Assembly (NCBI RefSeq): GCF_031085295.1
Contig: NZ_JAVFWO010000003.1
Coordinates: 656,005 to 720,004 of the forward strand
DNA length: 64,000 nt
Reading direction: 5' to 3'
DNA from: Microbacterium psychrotolerans
Lineage (GTDB): Bacteria; Actinomycetota; Actinomycetes; Actinomycetales; Microbacteriaceae
The translations under genes and the position numbers were made by a program. This document shows, piece after piece, positions 51,070-63,342 of the stretch (positions within the stretch are counted from its first letter, which is position 1; each line of letters starts with the position of its first letter). Under the pieces are notes generated by a model. It ran no database searches, was not told the origin of the DNA, and saw only the letters and a program-made list of their open reading frames with translations.

Positions 51070-51075
51070 ACCCTA
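51070..51075 (-). promoter_or_regulatory. Leaderless -10 box (TAGGGT) for accD-accE
   Basis: TAGGGT ends 7 bases before the GTG at 51062. Confidence 0.55.
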
Positions 51076-51155
51076 TCGGCGGGCTCGGGGGATCTGTTGG
51101 AGGGTTCACACAAGGGGTCGCGGCATCCGCTGTGGGTCCACGGGAGTCTCCGTCC

Positions 51156-51214
51156 GCGGAACTGCACCCTCTCGCGATTCCGCGCTCCGGAATCGCGAAA
51201 GGGGAGAGTTCCGC
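51156..51214. repeat. 59-base near-palindrome between accD and birA
   Basis: Outer arms GCGGAACT (51156-51163) and AGTTCCGC (51207-51214), inner arms TCGCGATTCCG (51172-51182) and CGGAATCGCGA (51188-51198) around a 5-base loop, with CCCT facing GGGG between. It lies between two divergent promoters, so it is not a terminator. A composite operator, a cruciform or a REP-like element are all possible. Confidence 0.65.
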
Positions 51215-51229
51215 AGGCACCGGCGGGCG

Positions 51230-51235
51230 TACGGT
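51230..51235 (+). promoter_or_regulatory. Leaderless -10 box (TACGGT) for birA
   Basis: TACGGT ends 7 bases before the ATG at 51243. Confidence 0.5.
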
Positions 51236-51242
51236 GAGCATC

Positions 51243-52055
51243 ATGTCGTACTCGTCCGAGGGGTTCCCGCTCGCAGCCGCCGTGAGCCCGCGCGTCCAGG
51301 TCGTGGAGACCACCGACTCGACCAATGCCGACGTCGTGCGCCACATCGCCGAGGCCCCGCACGAATGGCCGCACTTGTCGTTGCTGCTGACCGGGGACCA
51401 GCGCGCAGGGCGTGGGCGCCTGGACCGCACGTGGGTGACGCCACCCGGAACCGCGCTCGCCGTGTCGGTCGTGATCGACGCCGCGGCGATCCCGGCGGCG
51501 GCCCGCGGCTGGATCCCGCTGGTGGCAGGCGCCGCGATGACGCGTGCGGTCGGCGCGCAGCTCGCGGGCTCCGCCCATACCGCGACGCTCAAGTGGCCGA
51601 ACGACGTGCTCATCGACGGCGGGAAGGTCTGCGGCATCCTCGCCGAGGTCGTGCCGGGGCACTCCGATGTCGTCGTCGTCGGATCGGGGGTGAACACGCG
51701 GATGCCGCGGGCCGACCTCCCCGTCGACACCGCGACCTCGTTCGCCGCGGTCGGACTGACGTGCGACGAGGATCGCCTGCTGGCGGACTACCTCGCCGCT
51801 CTCGACGAACAGCTGACCGCGCTCGCCGCAGCCGGCGGGGATGCCGCTGCCGCGGGCGTGCTGGCCGAGGTGGAGGCGCTCTGCAGCACGCTGGGAAGCG
51901 ACGTCGCGGTGTCGCTGCCCGACGGCCAGACGCTCTGGGGCCGGGCGCAGCGTGTCGACCCCGACGGCCGTCTGGTCGTCGTGCAGGACGGCGAGTACGA
52001 GAGCGTCGTGTCGGCCGGCGACGTCGTGCACGTGCGGAGCCGCCCCCGCTCGTGA
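51243..52055 (+). CDS. birA: Biotin-[acetyl-CoA-carboxylase] ligase
   Basis: Attaches biotin to the carrier domain of the acyl-CoA carboxylase alpha chain. 270 residues. [12 protein letters not shown], the adenylate loop [14 protein letters not shown] and [19 protein letters not shown] are the catalytic motifs; the C-terminal SH3-like domain follows. No N-terminal HTH, so unlike E. coli BirA it cannot itself be a DNA-binding repressor. Divergent from accD across the 59-base near-palindrome. Confidence 0.95.
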   Translation: MSYSSEGFPLAAAVSPRVQVVETTDSTNADVVRHIAEAPHEWPHLSLLLTGDQRAGRGRLDRTWVTPPGTALAVSVVIDAAAIPAAARGWIPLVAGAAMTRAVGAQLAGSAHTATLKWPNDVLIDGGKVCGILAEVVPGHSDVVVVGSGVNTRMPRADLPVDTATSFAAVGLTCDEDRLLADYLAALDEQLTALAAAGGDAAAAGVLAEVEALCSTLGSDVAVSLPDGQTLWGRAQRVDPDGRLVVVQDGEYESVVSAGDVVHVRSRPRS

Positions 52056-52168
52056 GGGCTCGAGAGCCGGCGCTTGTGAGGGCTCGGATGCCTGGCGGCG
52101 CTCAGCGCGGATGACGTAAAACGGCGGGTTCACCCCGGACTGTCGGCGGCTCGCCGCACAATGGGGAC

Positions 52169-52741
52169 ATGACGCAGCCGACGAGCTACGGTGGCAGGCC
52201 GCTGACGCCGGCCCCCGGCGCGCCCACCCCGGAGCTGCTCGTCGCTCGCTTCAGACCCCACGCGCGCAGGCTCGCGTGGTCGGCCCTCGTACTGATCGCC
52301 ATAGCCGGTGCGTGCGGGTACTTCTACGGCAACCTCCCGGCGCCGTTCGAGAACTGGATGCTGCTGGCCGCGGCCGCCGCCGTGGTGCTTCTGCTCGTGG
52401 TGCTCCCGTACCTCGCGTGGGCAGGGCACGTGTACACGATCACGACGCGACGCGTGATGGAGCGTCGCGGAGTGTTCTCGGCGAAGCGCAGGGAGCTCGC
52501 CCACGTCCGCGGATACACGCTGAAGGTTCATCGCGGCCTGCTGCAGCGCATGTGGGGTGCGGGCACGATAACCCTCGCCAACGGCGTCGACGAGCCCTTG
52601 CGGCTGGCCAACATCCCCAGCGCCGAGCTCGTGCACGAGGCGCTCGTGGACCAGGTCGAGGTCAATCAGATCCTCGCCCACCGCGACGCTCAGCCGCTGC
52701 CGCCCGGCGTTCCGCCTCGGCCGCCCCTTCCACAGGCCTGA
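52169..52741 (+). CDS. PH-domain membrane protein (bPH2 type)
   Basis: 190 residues. Two close transmembrane segments (about 34-53 and 63-83) precede a bacterial PH-like domain: [20 protein letters not shown] then [20 protein letters not shown] and GTITLANG. The C-terminus is Pro-rich. Function unknown. A similar membrane PH protein (Rv3278c) lies beside birA in M. tuberculosis, so the neighbour order is conserved. ATG with CACAAT 6 bases upstream, perhaps another leaderless promoter. Confidence 0.85.
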   Translation: MTQPTSYGGRPLTPAPGAPTPELLVARFRPHARRLAWSALVLIAIAGACGYFYGNLPAPFENWMLLAAAAAVVLLLVVLPYLAWAGHVYTITTRRVMERRGVFSAKRRELAHVRGYTLKVHRGLLQRMWGAGTITLANGVDEPLRLANIPSAELVHEALVDQVEVNQILAHRDAQPLPPGVPPRPPLPQA

Positions 52742-52806
52742 CCCGGCTCGTCCGTCATCCCGGTGTGCGGGATGATGGAGGGAGTCTTGAGGCGAGAGGA
52801 AGTGGT

Positions 52807-53943
52807 ATGGCGCTGCGAGTCGGAGTCGTCGGAGGTGGCCAGCTGGCCCGCATGATGATCGCGCCGGCGGTCGAGCTCGGGGTCGAGCTGCGGGTGCTCG
52901 CCGAAGACGAGGGGATGTCGGCATCCCTCGCCGCCACTGCCGTCGGCGACTACCGCGACGCCGCGACCGTGCTCGCGTTCGCACGCGACGTCGATGTCGT
53001 GACGTTCGACCACGAGCACGTGCCGCAGGACGTCCTGGCCGCCCTCGTCGATGAGGGCATCGCCGTTCACCCCGGCCCCGATGCCCTGAAGTTCGCGCAG
53101 GACAAGCTCGTCATGCGGGCGCGCCTTCAGGAGCTCGGGATGCCGCAGCCCGACTGGGCGGCCGTCACCGATACGGAGGAGCTGCAGGCCTTCATCGACG
53201 ACCACGGCGGGCGCGCGGTCGTGAAGACCCCCCGTGGCGGGTACGACGGCAAGGGCGTCCGCGTGGTCTCGGCCGGGACCGAGGCCGAGGACTGGTTCGC
53301 GACGCTCGCCGAGGACGCCCGTGGCGGCGCCCTCCTCGTCGAGGAGCTCGTCGACTTCACGCGAGAGCTCGCGCAGCAGGTCGCACGCCGCCCCTCGGGC
53401 GGCGTGAAGGCGTACCCCGTCGTCGAGACGGTCCAGCGCGACGGTGTGTGCGCCGAGGTGATCGCACCGGCTCCGCACTCCAATGAGCGACTGCAGCAGG
53501 TGGCGTCCGACATCGGCGTCTCGATCGCCGAAGGACTGGGCGTGACCGGGATGCTGGCGGTCGAGCTCTTCGAGACCACCGACGAGCGCTTGTTGGTGAA
53601 CGAGCTGGCCATGCGCCCGCACAACAGCGGTCACTGGAGCCAGGACGGGGCGGTGACCAGCCAGTTCGAGCAGCACCTGCGCGCCGTGCTCGATCTGCCC
53701 CTCGGCGACACCGATCCGGTCGCGGGGTGGGCGGTGATGGTGAACATCCTCGGCGGACCAGCGGACGACGCGCTCGACGCCCGGTTCGCCGCCGCGATGG
53801 AGGAGCACCCGCAGGCCAAGGTCCACACGTATGGCAAGGCACCGCGCCCGGGGCGCAAGGTCGGGCACGTCAACGTCGTCGGCGACGACCTCGACGACGT
53901 GGCCTACCAGGCGCGAGCCGCGGCATCCTTCTTCCTGGACTGA
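52807..53943 (+). CDS. purK: 5-(carboxyamino)imidazole ribonucleotide synthase
   Basis: ATP-grasp enzyme converting AIR and bicarbonate to N5-CAIR in purine synthesis. 378 residues. VGVVGGGQLARMM at residue 5, DHEHVP, VKTPRGGYDGKGV (ATP loop), AYPVVETVQRDG and NELAMRPHNSGHW are diagnostic. ATG preceded by GAGAGGAA. The product goes to PurE, encoded 101 bases downstream. Confidence 0.96.
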   Translation: MALRVGVVGGGQLARMMIAPAVELGVELRVLAEDEGMSASLAATAVGDYRDAATVLAFARDVDVVTFDHEHVPQDVLAALVDEGIAVHPGPDALKFAQDKLVMRARLQELGMPQPDWAAVTDTEELQAFIDDHGGRAVVKTPRGGYDGKGVRVVSAGTEAEDWFATLAEDARGGALLVEELVDFTRELAQQVARRPSGGVKAYPVVETVQRDGVCAEVIAPAPHSNERLQQVASDIGVSIAEGLGVTGMLAVELFETTDERLLVNELAMRPHNSGHWSQDGAVTSQFEQHLRAVLDLPLGDTDPVAGWAVMVNILGGPADDALDARFAAAMEEHPQAKVHTYGKAPRPGRKVGHVNVVGDDLDDVAYQARAAASFFLD

Positions 53944-54032
53944 GCCCGCCACGCGGACGAGGCCACCGGTCGGGTCCCTCCTGGCTTGGTGAAGGGACCG
54001 CGCCGTTGCGGGGATCTTCCAGCCTTCGCCCC

Positions 54033-54038
54033 TAGCCT
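54033..54038 (+). promoter_or_regulatory. Leaderless -10 box (TAGCCT) for purE
   Basis: TAGCCT ends 6 bases before the GTG at 54045, in the 101-base gap after purK. Confidence 0.6.
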
Positions 54039-54044
54039 TGACGA

Positions 54045-54560
54045 GTGACTGCGCCCCTTCATTCCTCCGAGGCGCCGCTCGTCGGCGTCGTCATGGGCTC
54101 CGACTCCGACTGGCGGGTCATGAGCGACGCCTCGCAGGCGCTCACGGACTTCGGGATCCCGCACGAGGTCGAGGTCGTGTCGGCGCATCGCACACCCGAC
54201 AAGCTCATGCGCTACGGGCGTGAGGCCCGCTCCCGCGGGCTGCGGGCGATCATCGCCGGCGCCGGCGGAGCCGCGCACCTTCCCGGCATGCTCGCGTCGG
54301 TCACCGCACTCCCGGTCATCGGCGTGCCGGTGCAGCTCGCGACGCTCGACGGCATGGACTCGCTGCTCAGCATCGTGCAGATGCCCGCCGGCATCCCGGT
54401 CGCGACCGTCTCGATCAACGGGGCGAAGAATGCCGGGCTCCTCGCCGCGCGGATCCTCGGTGCCTCGGACGACGCCATCGCGGACCGCGTCGAGGCGTAC
54501 GCCCGCGATCTCGAAGCGCAGGTCGAGGAGAAGAACCGGCGGCTCAAGGAGTCGCTGTGA
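54045..54560 (+). CDS. purE: N5-carboxyaminoimidazole ribonucleotide mutase
   Basis: Rearranges N5-CAIR to CAIR in purine synthesis. 171 residues, class I length. [12 protein letters not shown] (catalytic Ser/Asp), [11 protein letters not shown] (catalytic His) and [13 protein letters not shown] are intact. GTG start supported by the box at 54033-54038. Its stop overlaps the start of the LCP gene (GTGA), which couples nucleotide synthesis to a wall enzyme, an overlap that need not be functional. Confidence 0.96.
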   Translation: MTAPLHSSEAPLVGVVMGSDSDWRVMSDASQALTDFGIPHEVEVVSAHRTPDKLMRYGREARSRGLRAIIAGAGGAAHLPGMLASVTALPVIGVPVQLATLDGMDSLLSIVQMPAGIPVATVSINGAKNAGLLAARILGASDDAIADRVEAYARDLEAQVEEKNRRLKESL

Positions 54561-56029
54561 GCGTGATGACCCCGCCGAGTGCCAAGGCACGTCCGGTCCG
54601 ACCGGGCGTGGTCGAAGAGCGCCCGATGCGGCACCCGGATGCCTCGTCGCGGGCGGTCATGACGCGCCGCGGGTGGTGGCTGGTCGGGCTGAACTTCCTC
54701 ATACCCGGGTCTGCGCAGGTCCTCGCGGGCAACCGTAGACTCGGCCGATTCGGCATCGGCGCGACGCTGTTGATGTGGGTGCTCCTCGTGGTCGCGCTGC
54801 TGTTCGCGCTGCTCGCGCCCACCGCGGGACTGAGTATCGTGACGAGCGCGTGGCTGCCCGACTGGCTCGGGCTGCTTCGTCCCCTGCCGCTGCTCATCGC
54901 GCAGGGGCTGCTCATCGGGTATGCCGTGCTGTGGATCGTGCTGGGCATCGACACATTGCGCCTGGTGCGGCTGGTGAAGACGGGGCCCTGGGCGCGGTTC
55001 GCCATCGCGATCGTCGCCGTCGCGCTCATGGTGGTGGCCGGCGGCACCGCCGCGAAGGCGGCCGAGTACGTAGGAACGACCCGAGCCACGATCAGCACGA
55101 TCTTCGGGGCCAGCGGTCCCACGGTGCCGCCGGACGACGGGTACTACAACATCCTGCTGCTGGGCGCAGACAGTGGCGAAGGACGCGACTCCATGCGGTT
55201 CGACAGCATCTCGGTGGTGTCGGTCAACGCCGAGACGGGCGCAACGACGATCACCGGCATCCCACGCGACATGCCGCACTTCCCGTTCGCGGAAGGACCG
55301 ATGCAGGATCGCTACCCCGACGGCCACGAGGGTCACGCCGACTCCAACTGCGGCTGGGGGAGCGGCATCAACCAACTGCGCACCGAGGTCGAGGTGTGCC
55401 AGAACGGCGCGGACCTGTACCCGGACGCGGAGGCGAACGGCTCGGAGCCTGGCATCGAGGCCACCAAGGACGCCGCCGAAGGCATCCTCGGAATCAAGAT
55501 CCCGTACTACGTGTTCGTCGACATGCACGGGTTCGCCTCGCTCGTCGACGCATTGGGCGGCGTCGACATCAATGTGATCGAGCGCCTTCCCAAGGGCGGT
55601 CCGCCCGACGGAGTCGACCCGCACGACGTCGACAGCTGGGCCATCGGCTGGATCGAGGCCGGCCAGCAGCACATGGACGGCGATACCGCGCAGTGGTACG
55701 CACGCTCGCGGTACACGACGAGCGACTTCGACCGCATGCGGCGCCAGCGGGAGCTGCAGCAGGCGATCCTGGCGCAGTTCACGCCGCAGGTCGTGCTCAC
55801 GCGATTCCAGGATGTCGCGGCCGCGGGCGCCGACATCGTCAAGACGGACCTGCCGCAGTCGCTGATCCCGACGCTCGTCGACCTCGCGCTCAAGGCGAAG
55901 GAGCAGCCGGTGCAGACGGTCGAGCTCACCCCCGCTGAGGGGATCGACGAGTTCGAGCCCGACTACGCCTACATCGCCGATCTGATGCAGACGACGCTCC
56001 ACCCGCCGACCCCCACGCCCGAGGGCTGA
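54557..56029 (+). CDS. LytR-CpsA-Psr (LCP) family protein
   Basis: Transfers lipid-linked secondary wall polymers to peptidoglycan, catalytic domain outside the membrane. 490 residues. Unlike single-helix LCP proteins it has four or more hydrophobic segments in the first 170 residues, after a 45-residue cytoplasmic N-terminus. The LCP domain shows [30 protein letters not shown] and [20 protein letters not shown], including the conserved Arg/Asp pyrophosphate-binding residues. Its neighbours suggest a rhamnose-containing polymer as substrate. Confidence 0.9.
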   Translation: MSVMTPPSAKARPVRPGVVEERPMRHPDASSRAVMTRRGWWLVGLNFLIPGSAQVLAGNRRLGRFGIGATLLMWVLLVVALLFALLAPTAGLSIVTSAWLPDWLGLLRPLPLLIAQGLLIGYAVLWIVLGIDTLRLVRLVKTGPWARFAIAIVAVALMVVAGGTAAKAAEYVGTTRATISTIFGASGPTVPPDDGYYNILLLGADSGEGRDSMRFDSISVVSVNAETGATTITGIPRDMPHFPFAEGPMQDRYPDGHEGHADSNCGWGSGINQLRTEVEVCQNGADLYPDAEANGSEPGIEATKDAAEGILGIKIPYYVFVDMHGFASLVDALGGVDINVIERLPKGGPPDGVDPHDVDSWAIGWIEAGQQHMDGDTAQWYARSRYTTSDFDRMRRQRELQQAILAQFTPQVVLTRFQDVAAAGADIVKTDLPQSLIPTLVDLALKAKEQPVQTVELTPAEGIDEFEPDYAYIADLMQTTLHPPTPTPEG

Positions 56030-56032
56030 GTC

Positions 56033-57160
56033 GTGGTCGCCACGCTGCGTGTCGTGCTCGACCAGCTCGTCGCGCCGACCGAGCCGCAGATCGCCGAGGC
56101 CTCGCGCGAGCTCGCGCGGGCGCTCGTGCTCGGTGCCCCGTCCGGCTGTGAGGTCGAGGCGATCGCCCCGGCCGGGGGCGCGGACGATGCACTGGACGCG
56201 GTCGGCGGTCTGGCGAACGTGCGTCGCACGGCCCTGCCCCGGCGGGAGCTCGCGGCCGCGTTGCAGCTGGGCGTCGGCACGGGCATCGGCGGAGGAATGA
56301 TCCACTCGCCGTCGCTCTTCGCGCCGCTCGTGCGCCACGACCGGGTGCACGACCACGACCAGACCGTGGTGACCGTGTGGGATCTCCGCCCGTGGGAAGC
56401 GCCCGCCGAACTGCCCCGCGCCGTCGTCGCCTGGCACAAGGCGATGCTCAAGCGCGCCGTCAAGCATGCCGATGCGGTCGTGGTGCCGACGCATTCGCTG
56501 GCGGCCCGGCTGCTGGAGATCGCTCCGTTGGGCGATCGCGTGCGGGTCATCGCCGGTGCGTCACCGCTCGGGTTCGCGGTGCCGGTGGATGAAGTGGGCC
56601 GTCGTCGCGAGCTGGGTCTGCCCGAGGGGTTCATCCTCTTGGCAGGCGGGCCGCTCGGCTCCGAGGGATTGGATGCCGGACTCGCCGCGGTGGCGGCATC
56701 CCGCGTGGACCTGCCCATCGTCGTGATCGACGTCGAAGAGGGGCACGAACCCGCCGTGGCCGATCTCGCGTCCGCAGCCGGAATCCCCGAACGGATGGTG
56801 CACGTGCGCGGTGTGCTGTCTGCCACCGACCGTGCCGCGGTGTTCGGCGCGGCCGTGGCCTTCGTGGCTCCGTCGCGTCGCGCCGCGTTCCCCTGGCGCG
56901 TCGTCGACGCCCTGACGCTCGGCGTCCCGGTGGTGGCCGCAGCGTCGGCCGTACACGACGAGGTCGTGTTCGACGGGGGAGTGCTGGTGCCGTCGTCGAG
57001 TGTGACGGAGCTCTCGGAAGGGCTCGGAGCCGCGTTGGCTTCGGGGCTCGCCTCCGCCGCGGCGGCGGAGAGGCTGGGCGTGCTCGCGGGGGACCGCGGG
57101 CGTGCGTTCTCGTGGAGCGAGGCCGCGGACAAGGTCTGGATGCTGCACGCCGAGCTGTGA
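56033..57160 (+). CDS. Glycosyltransferase, GT4-like
   Basis: 375 residues, GT-B fold by pattern: an N-terminal half with VTVWDLRPWEAPAEL and HADAVVVPTHSLAARL, then ILLAGGPLGSEGLDAGLAAV, MVHVRGVLSATDRAAVFGAA and FVAPSRRAAFPWRVVDALTL, where GT4 enzymes carry the donor-binding Glu motif; here an acidic residue at the usual EGFGLP position is replaced by AFPW, so donor or activity may differ. GTG start 3 bases after the LCP stop. Probably acts on a wall or surface glycan. Confidence 0.8.
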   Translation: MVATLRVVLDQLVAPTEPQIAEASRELARALVLGAPSGCEVEAIAPAGGADDALDAVGGLANVRRTALPRRELAAALQLGVGTGIGGGMIHSPSLFAPLVRHDRVHDHDQTVVTVWDLRPWEAPAELPRAVVAWHKAMLKRAVKHADAVVVPTHSLAARLLEIAPLGDRVRVIAGASPLGFAVPVDEVGRRRELGLPEGFILLAGGPLGSEGLDAGLAAVAASRVDLPIVVIDVEEGHEPAVADLASAAGIPERMVHVRGVLSATDRAAVFGAAVAFVAPSRRAAFPWRVVDALTLGVPVVAAASAVHDEVVFDGGVLVPSSSVTELSEGLGAALASGLASAAAAERLGVLAGDRGRAFSWSEAADKVWMLHAEL

Positions 57161-57216
57161 CGTACCGCCATCTGGCCTTTCTTGTACTCATTGGCCACTT
57201 CCGTCACACTGTTCCC

Positions 57217-59859
57217 ATGGCGGGGGCTTTGAAGCATGGTGATCGCGCGTCGGCGCGGAGATTTCTGGCGAGCGTGCTCACGAGCGCAGCTATCGTCGCG
57301 GGCAGCCTCACCGGTAGCGTCGGCGCAGCTCTGGCGACCGCCGGCGTTGCGGCTGCATCCGCCGACGTATCACCGCTGGTCGCCTCGAGCATCGTGAAGG
57401 CAGCTGACCTTTCCAAGTTCCAGGCGGGCAACATCATCGGCGACGCTGTGTTCTTCAACCGCAACACGATGAGCGAACAGCAGATACAGGCGTTTCTCGA
57501 AGCCAAGGTGCCGGCCTGCCGAACCGGCTACATCTGCCTCAAGGATTGGTATGACACTTCACGCACGACATCTCAAGACATGATGTGCGGCGGGTACTCA
57601 GGCGGTGTCCGTGAGCGCGCTTCGCGGATCATCTATAAGGTCGCGCAAGCATGCGGCATCAACCCTCAGGTGATACTCGTCATGCTGCAGAAGGAGCAGG
57701 GCCTAGTCACGCATGTGTGGCCGAGCGACTGGCGCTACACCATCGCGATGGGGCAGGGCTGTCCCGACACCGCGGCCTGCGACACCAGATATTACGGCTT
57801 CTTCAACCAGGTCTATGGGGCCGCTTGGCAGCTGAAGCGATACGCGAACCCCTCCGGCACCAGTCAGTACTTCACGTGGTATGCACCAGGAAAGACATGG
57901 AATGTTCGCTGGCACCCGAACGCCGGCTGCGGCTCATCCCCGGTGTTCATCCAGAACCAGGCGACCGCCAACCTCTACTACTACACCCCGTACCAGCCGA
58001 ACGCGGCGGCGCTGGCGGCCGGCTACGGGGAAGGAGACGGCTGCTCGAGCTACGGCAATCGAAACTTCTACCAGTACTTCACTGACTGGTTCGGCCCCAC
58101 CCAGCGCGACGTAGCTGGAGAGATCGAATCGGAGTATCGCGCTCAGGGAGGTGCATCGGGACTCGGCGCGCCCTTGACCGAGGTTCTTCCGCTCTACAAG
58201 AACGGAGGGGGCTTCGGGCGTGCTTACACGCTCGGGTCCATCTACTGGAGCTATGAGTATGGAGCCAAAACGGTAAAGCAGGGATCACTCCGCGATTACT
58301 ACTTCGCGCGCGGCGGCGCTGACGGTGACATGGGCTGGCCGGTCCTGAACTATCAACTGATCTCGGGGATCGCGGTCTCCGGCACGGGACAACTCTTCTC
58401 GGGCGGCTCGCTGTACTCCAGCGCTCTTGGAACGTACATCGTCAGGGAACCCTTGAGGTCGGCGTACTTCACGCTCACTGGTGCCGCTGGACCGATGGGA
58501 TGGCCCACCGCGGATCAGACCTGCGCGGCCTCTCTGTGCAGCCAGCCGTTCCAGCAAGGCGTTGTCGTCGCGTCCGCCGCGGGGGCCTTCCCCGTTGTCG
58601 GGGCCACGGCGGCGGCATTTCAGACCGCAGGTGGGCCTACCGGAACGTGGGGGGCTCCGCTGACCGGGCCGACGGCCCTGCCCTACTTCGGCGGAGGTTC
58701 GGGCCAGGCGTTCGCGAACGGTTCGGCGTACTGGCGCTCGGATGGCGTCCCGTACTTCGTCACCGGGGCGATTCGCGATCGGTACTTCGCGCTGGGCGGA
58801 GCGGCTGGGGTCCTGGGATTCCCAGTCAGCTCGATGTCGTGTGACACGGTGTCGTCGTGCCGTCAGCAGTTCCAGTTCGGCTGGATTCTATGGACGTCAG
58901 CCGGGGGCGCCCGTGTCGGCGACCCCACCATCGATGCGGCGTACGCCGCGCGCGCGGCGGTACTCGGGGCACGCACGGGGGCATTCGCCTACTACGGCGC
59001 CAACGGCGGAGGGTTCGCGGAGGGCTTCGTGAACGGAGTCATCTATTACAAGCCGGGTGTGGGTGCTTTCGCCGTGGTGGGAGCGCTCAAGGACGCATAC
59101 TTTGCAAGGGGCGGCGCGGCGGGGGCGCTCGGTTGGCCCGCTTCCGATCAGGTCTGCTCGACCGCAGCAGCGTGCCGACAAAAGTTCGAGACTGGTTGGC
59201 TGATGTGGAGCGAGGGCGCCGCGAGGCTCGGTGATCCCGCGATCGACGACGCATACGCCCGTCTCGGCGGGGCGCAGGGAGTACTCGGACCCCGAACAGG
59301 TGCCTTTGTCAGCTACCCGTACAACGGCGGGGGGCTCGCGGAGGGGTTCGCCAACGGCGCAGTGTTCTATAAGCCGTCGCTCGGTGCGTTCGGAGTGTTC
59401 GGATCGATACGAGACGCCTATTTTGCCCGCGGTGGCGCCGGCGGCACGCTGGGTTGGCCGAAAAGCGATCAGGCCTGCGCAACATCGTCGTCGTGCCGGC
59501 AGCAGTTCGAGGGAGGATGGATCATCTGGACTGCGCCGAACTCGACCCGCCTCGGCGATCCGGCCATTGACGATGCGTATGCAGCATCTGGCGGCACCGG
59601 GGGCGTTCTCGGCGATCGTCTCGCCACGTTCGCTGCATACCCGTATAACGGGGGAGGGTTCGCTGAGGGGTTCGCTAACGGTGCGATCTTCTACAAGCCG
59701 GCCCGCGGAGCCTTCGCAGTGACGGGGTCGGTTAGAGCCTCCTACTTCGCCGCCGGCGGCGCGGCTGGTCCGTACGGGTGGCCTACTTCGCCGATGTCCT
59801 GCTCTGCAGGCACGTGCAGTCAGACGTTCGAGGGCGGAACTGTGACGGCGACCGGGTGA
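57217..59859 (+). CDS. Secreted LGFP-repeat protein with an N-terminal lysozyme-like region
   Basis: 880 residues, exported: a basic N-terminus and long hydrophobic stretch to about residue 50. Residues about 60-300 contain INPQVILVMLQKEQGLVTH, resembling the Glu-bearing helix of lytic transglycosylase folds, and several conserved Cys and Trp. Residues about 300-880 hold eleven LGFP-like motifs (for example GAAGVLGFPVSS, GAAGALGWPASDQ). In the second half, two repeat types alternate with YxxNGGGxAEGFxNG, so tandem duplication is recent. LGFP repeats bind arabinogalactan-type walls in mycolata; here the ligand is unknown. Third-position GC is lower than in upstream genes. The ATG at 57217 gives a better signal than an upstream start. 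Confidence 0.88.
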   Translation: MAGALKHGDRASARRFLASVLTSAAIVAGSLTGSVGAALATAGVAAASADVSPLVASSIVKAADLSKFQAGNIIGDAVFFNRNTMSEQQIQAFLEAKVPACRTGYICLKDWYDTSRTTSQDMMCGGYSGGVRERASRIIYKVAQACGINPQVILVMLQKEQGLVTHVWPSDWRYTIAMGQGCPDTAACDTRYYGFFNQVYGAAWQLKRYANPSGTSQYFTWYAPGKTWNVRWHPNAGCGSSPVFIQNQATANLYYYTPYQPNAAALAAGYGEGDGCSSYGNRNFYQYFTDWFGPTQRDVAGEIESEYRAQGGASGLGAPLTEVLPLYKNGGGFGRAYTLGSIYWSYEYGAKTVKQGSLRDYYFARGGADGDMGWPVLNYQLISGIAVSGTGQLFSGGSLYSSALGTYIVREPLRSAYFTLTGAAGPMGWPTADQTCAASLCSQPFQQGVVVASAAGAFPVVGATAAAFQTAGGPTGTWGAPLTGPTALPYFGGGSGQAFANGSAYWRSDGVPYFVTGAIRDRYFALGGAAGVLGFPVSSMSCDTVSSCRQQFQFGWILWTSAGGARVGDPTIDAAYAARAAVLGARTGAFAYYGANGGGFAEGFVNGVIYYKPGVGAFAVVGALKDAYFARGGAAGALGWPASDQVCSTAAACRQKFETGWLMWSEGAARLGDPAIDDAYARLGGAQGVLGPRTGAFVSYPYNGGGLAEGFANGAVFYKPSLGAFGVFGSIRDAYFARGGAGGTLGWPKSDQACATSSSCRQQFEGGWIIWTAPNSTRLGDPAIDDAYAASGGTGGVLGDRLATFAAYPYNGGGFAEGFANGAIFYKPARGAFAVTGSVRASYFAAGGAAGPYGWPTSPMSCSAGTCSQTFEGGTVTATG
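58920..59858 (+). repeat. Tandem ~110-codon double LGFP repeats
   Basis: Three successive units of about 315-330 bases, each encoding a VLGxRTxxF-type repeat, a YxxNGGGxAEGFxNG linker, and a GWPxSDQ-type repeat. The wording is close enough to indicate internal duplication. Confidence 0.7.
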
Positions 59860-59896
59860 CCCTGCCAGCTTGTGCCTGGGCGCGGAGCGGGTCGGC

Positions 59897-62382
<2,486 letters not shown>

Positions 62383-62390
62383 CTAGACGC

Positions 62391-63275
62391 ATGCGTGGAA
62401 TCATCCTGGCAGGCGGCACCGGCTCGCGCCTTCACCCGATCACCCTTGGAATCTCCAAGCAGCTGGTCCCGGTCTACGACAAGCCGATGATCTACTATCC
62501 GCTCTCGACGCTGATCCTCGCGGGCATCCAAGACATCCTCATCATCACGACTCCTCAGGACTCGGACCAGTTCCAGCGGCTACTTGGTGACGGCAGTCGT
62601 TTCGGGGTCTCGATCACGTACAAGTCGCAGCCATCGCCTGACGGTCTCGCGCAGGCCTTCATCCTCGGCGAGGACCACCTCGGCTCGGACTCGGCTGCGC
62701 TGGTGCTGGGCGACAACATCTTCTACGGCCAGGGGATGGGCACCCGGCTCCGCCAGTACACCGACCTCACGGGCGGGGTCGTGTTCGGCTACTGGGTGGA
62801 CGACCCGACCGCCTACGGCGTGGTCGAGTTCGACGATGCAGGCAACGTTGTGTCGCTCGAGGAGAAGCCCTCCCAGCCCAAGAGCAACTATGCCGTGCCC
62901 GGCCTCTACTTCTTCGACAACGACGTGGTCGAGATCGCGAAGGGCTTGCAGCCGTCGCCACGTGGTGAACTCGAGATCACCGACGTCAACAAGGTGTACC
63001 TCGCTCGCGGCGATCTCAAGGTCGAGCTCCTGCCGCGCGGAACGGCTTGGCTCGACACGGGCACATTCGACTCGCTCAGCGAGGCGACGGACTTCATCCG
63101 TACGGTCGAGAAGCGCCAAGGCTTGTCGATCGGCTGCCCCGAGGAGGTCGCCTGGCGCATGGGTTTCCTCACCGACGACGAACTGCGCGAGCGTGCGGAG
63201 CCTCTGGTGAAGAGCGGATATGGCGCGTACCTGCTCAAGGCACTCGCCCAGGGATCCAACCAGCCCGCGGTCTAA
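62391..63275 (+). CDS. rmlA: Glucose-1-phosphate thymidylyltransferase
   Basis: First step of dTDP-rhamnose synthesis: glucose 1-phosphate plus dTTP to dTDP-glucose. 294 residues. [60 protein letters not shown] and ITDVNKVYL are the standard motifs, and [10 protein letters not shown] the C-terminal one. The ATG starts 22 bases after a GTATAC word. Downstream is a rhamnan-synthesis gene. Confidence 0.96.
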   Translation: MRGIILAGGTGSRLHPITLGISKQLVPVYDKPMIYYPLSTLILAGIQDILIITTPQDSDQFQRLLGDGSRFGVSITYKSQPSPDGLAQAFILGEDHLGSDSAALVLGDNIFYGQGMGTRLRQYTDLTGGVVFGYWVDDPTAYGVVEFDDAGNVVSLEEKPSQPKSNYAVPGLYFFDNDVVEIAKGLQPSPRGELEITDVNKVYLARGDLKVELLPRGTAWLDTGTFDSLSEATDFIRTVEKRQGLSIGCPEEVAWRMGFLTDDELRERAEPLVKSGYGAYLLKALAQGSNQPAV

Positions 63276-63342
63276 GATCGACTCCGGCCGCGGCGCTCGA
63301 TCGCGCCGCGAAGCAGCGATCGACGGTGGAGAATACGCACGC

